A stretch of 64,000 nucleotides of DNA from Daphnia pulex (lineage: Eukaryota; Arthropoda; Branchiopoda; Diplostraca; Daphniidae). The position numbers and the translations under genes are program-made. Location: positions 6,439,001 through 6,503,000 of the forward strand of contig NC_060026.1 of the NCBI RefSeq assembly GCF_021134715.1, given 5' to 3'. Of this stretch, positions 63,101-64,000 are shown one piece after another. The notes under the pieces are model-generated. The model made no database searches and had not been told where the DNA came from. It worked only from the letters and a program-made list of their open reading frames with translations. Each line of letters starts with the position of its first letter. The first letter of the stretch is position 1.

Positions 63101-63415
63101 ATTTGTCCGTTATTTGTTTCCAACTCTGTTATTATTATGTGCTGCGTCGGAACTGAATGTCAAGAAGCTGGCAAGACGGATGACAAAGTAGCGAGCGGAT
63201 ACCAGTTTCGTCACCGACGCATCCTGTCCAACGCCAGCGCCGACGGAACTGAATGCCCGGCGCTGAGCCAGCTTCGACGCTGTCACACCGACTGGGGCGA
63301 TGCTTGTTCCCGCTGGGAGGTTCAGCCGCTTCTGGACACCTGCCATCTGGCCGACAACGCCACCTGCGGACTCGGCTACCACGAGCTCGTCTTTCGATGT
63401 CGTCGATACGACGGG
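57121..63415 (+). CDS. thrombospondin type-1 domain protein, THSD7-like (5' part, runs off the window)
   Basis: Seven exons (57121-57217, 57824-57983, 58842-58971, 59800-59969, 61121-61369, 62678-62889, 63165-63415) join in phase to 423 codons with an open 3' end. The chosen ATG gives a signal peptide (LVTSLLLLLGLTCWIVTG). Alternating TSP1 modules follow: GEWHTTSWESCEPEK...GLQRRTLTC, then CIVAQPCRVADWSPWETL, YKWQPSPWSACRA...CGGGIQMRGLTC, CEIPCDSDCQVSEWSPWSSC and CSRWEVQPLLDTC...CGLGYHELVFRC. The paired-type repeats, with C-x-V/I-P/Q-C linkers and W-S-x-W tryptophans, match THSD7A/B, large type I membrane proteins with many TSP1 domains. Introns are long (up to 1.3 kb). The exon 3 and exon 7 acceptors were chosen by phase and pyrimidine tract and are the least certain. 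The C-terminal repeats and membrane segment should lie beyond the window. Confidence 0.85.
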
Positions 63416-63963
63416 GTGAGAGTTAGCTAGCCTACTTTTCATTTTTCCTCCCGTCCAAAAGAAGTTGGTGCCACTCCGCACAACTTTTCGCATATTACAT
63501 CGTCATCGTCTGTCCATTTCGAGTCGGGAAAAAAAAGCGGAAGAAAAGTCGTCTCGGAAGATGTTGGCCGCTTTCTCTTTAATGATTTCATTGATGCTAA
63601 TGTCGCTGTATTCCTTCGTCATGTCCTTTCTCTAACTGCTAGTCTCCACCATCGCAGCTCCGTATGTGGGCGAGTTTCTTTACAACGAAAATAGAAAAGA
63701 AGAAGAATAAGAAGAAGAAGGAAAAAAAGCGAAAGAAAAGAAAACGCATCCAATCGCATTACGTCTGATGCATCTCCTAGGATGAAAAGGGACTCGTGCC
63801 GTCCGTTTTTCCTTCCATCTATTCTTTTGTGTTAGATATATATATACTACTCGCTTCTGAAACTGCTGATACTGTCGACGGATGTATAGGATATATAAGC
63901 TAGACGAGCTGAACTCAACCGAAAACTGGGCCGGACTGCCATGCGTTTTATACTATTAAGCTG

Positions 63964-63989
63964 CTCTCTCTCTCTCTCTCTCTCTCTCT
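63964..63989. repeat. (CT)n microsatellite
   Basis: An uninterrupted CT run at the window edge, inside the intron that follows THSD7-like exon 7. Confidence 0.9.
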
Positions 63990-64000
63990 GCTGTTTGTTG

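Overview
This looks like animal nuclear DNA, most likely from a small-intron crustacean such as Daphnia. That is inferred from short GT-AG introns (mostly 50-400 bp), protein sequences that read as arthropod, and abundant BEL/Pao retrotransposon debris. No taxon-specific marker was searched. Exon coordinates below come from hand-reading splice sites; for all the confident genes the reading phases add up.

Layout. Positions 1-17,000 are repeat-rich. They hold a broken minus-strand gene remnant (about 0.9-1.7 kb), a 2-kb element with about 350-bp inverted termini that encloses a damaged RanBP-type zinc-finger gene and a tRNA-like sequence (3.05-5.07 kb), and two decayed BEL/Pao retrotransposon copies (5.9-9.6 kb and 10.6-12.4 kb). 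Several foldback or MITE-like inverted repeats and a dispersed GGGCAGAT-type motif also lie here. Positions 17,700-32,100 form a compact cluster of five housekeeping or secreted-protein genes: a secreted serpin (+), ARGLU1 (-), a two-lobed melanotransferrin-like protein (-), elongin B (-) and the DEAD-box helicase DDX54 (+). The serpin and ARGLU1 are convergent. ELOB and DDX54 are divergent and share a 645-bp intergenic region. A 146-bp hairpin MITE with a TTA target duplication sits about 575 bp after DDX54.

Positions 32,114-57,120 contain no coding sequence I can support. The stretch is full of CT, GT, CAG, CTA and poly-C/G tracts and may be intergenic or the 5' regulatory and first-intron region of the next gene. 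From 57,121 to the right edge run the first seven coding exons of a THSD7-like gene with thrombospondin type-1 repeats, continuing past the window.

The confident genes do not form one pathway. ARGLU1 (splicing and transcription), elongin B (transcription elongation and ubiquitin ligases) and DDX54 (ribosome biogenesis and transcription co-regulation) are nuclear. The serpin, melanotransferrin and THSD7-like proteins are secreted or membrane-attached. The most unusual features are the inverted-terminus element carrying host-gene-like exons, the degenerate iron and anion sites in the melanotransferrin, and the cluster of unclassified foldback elements.
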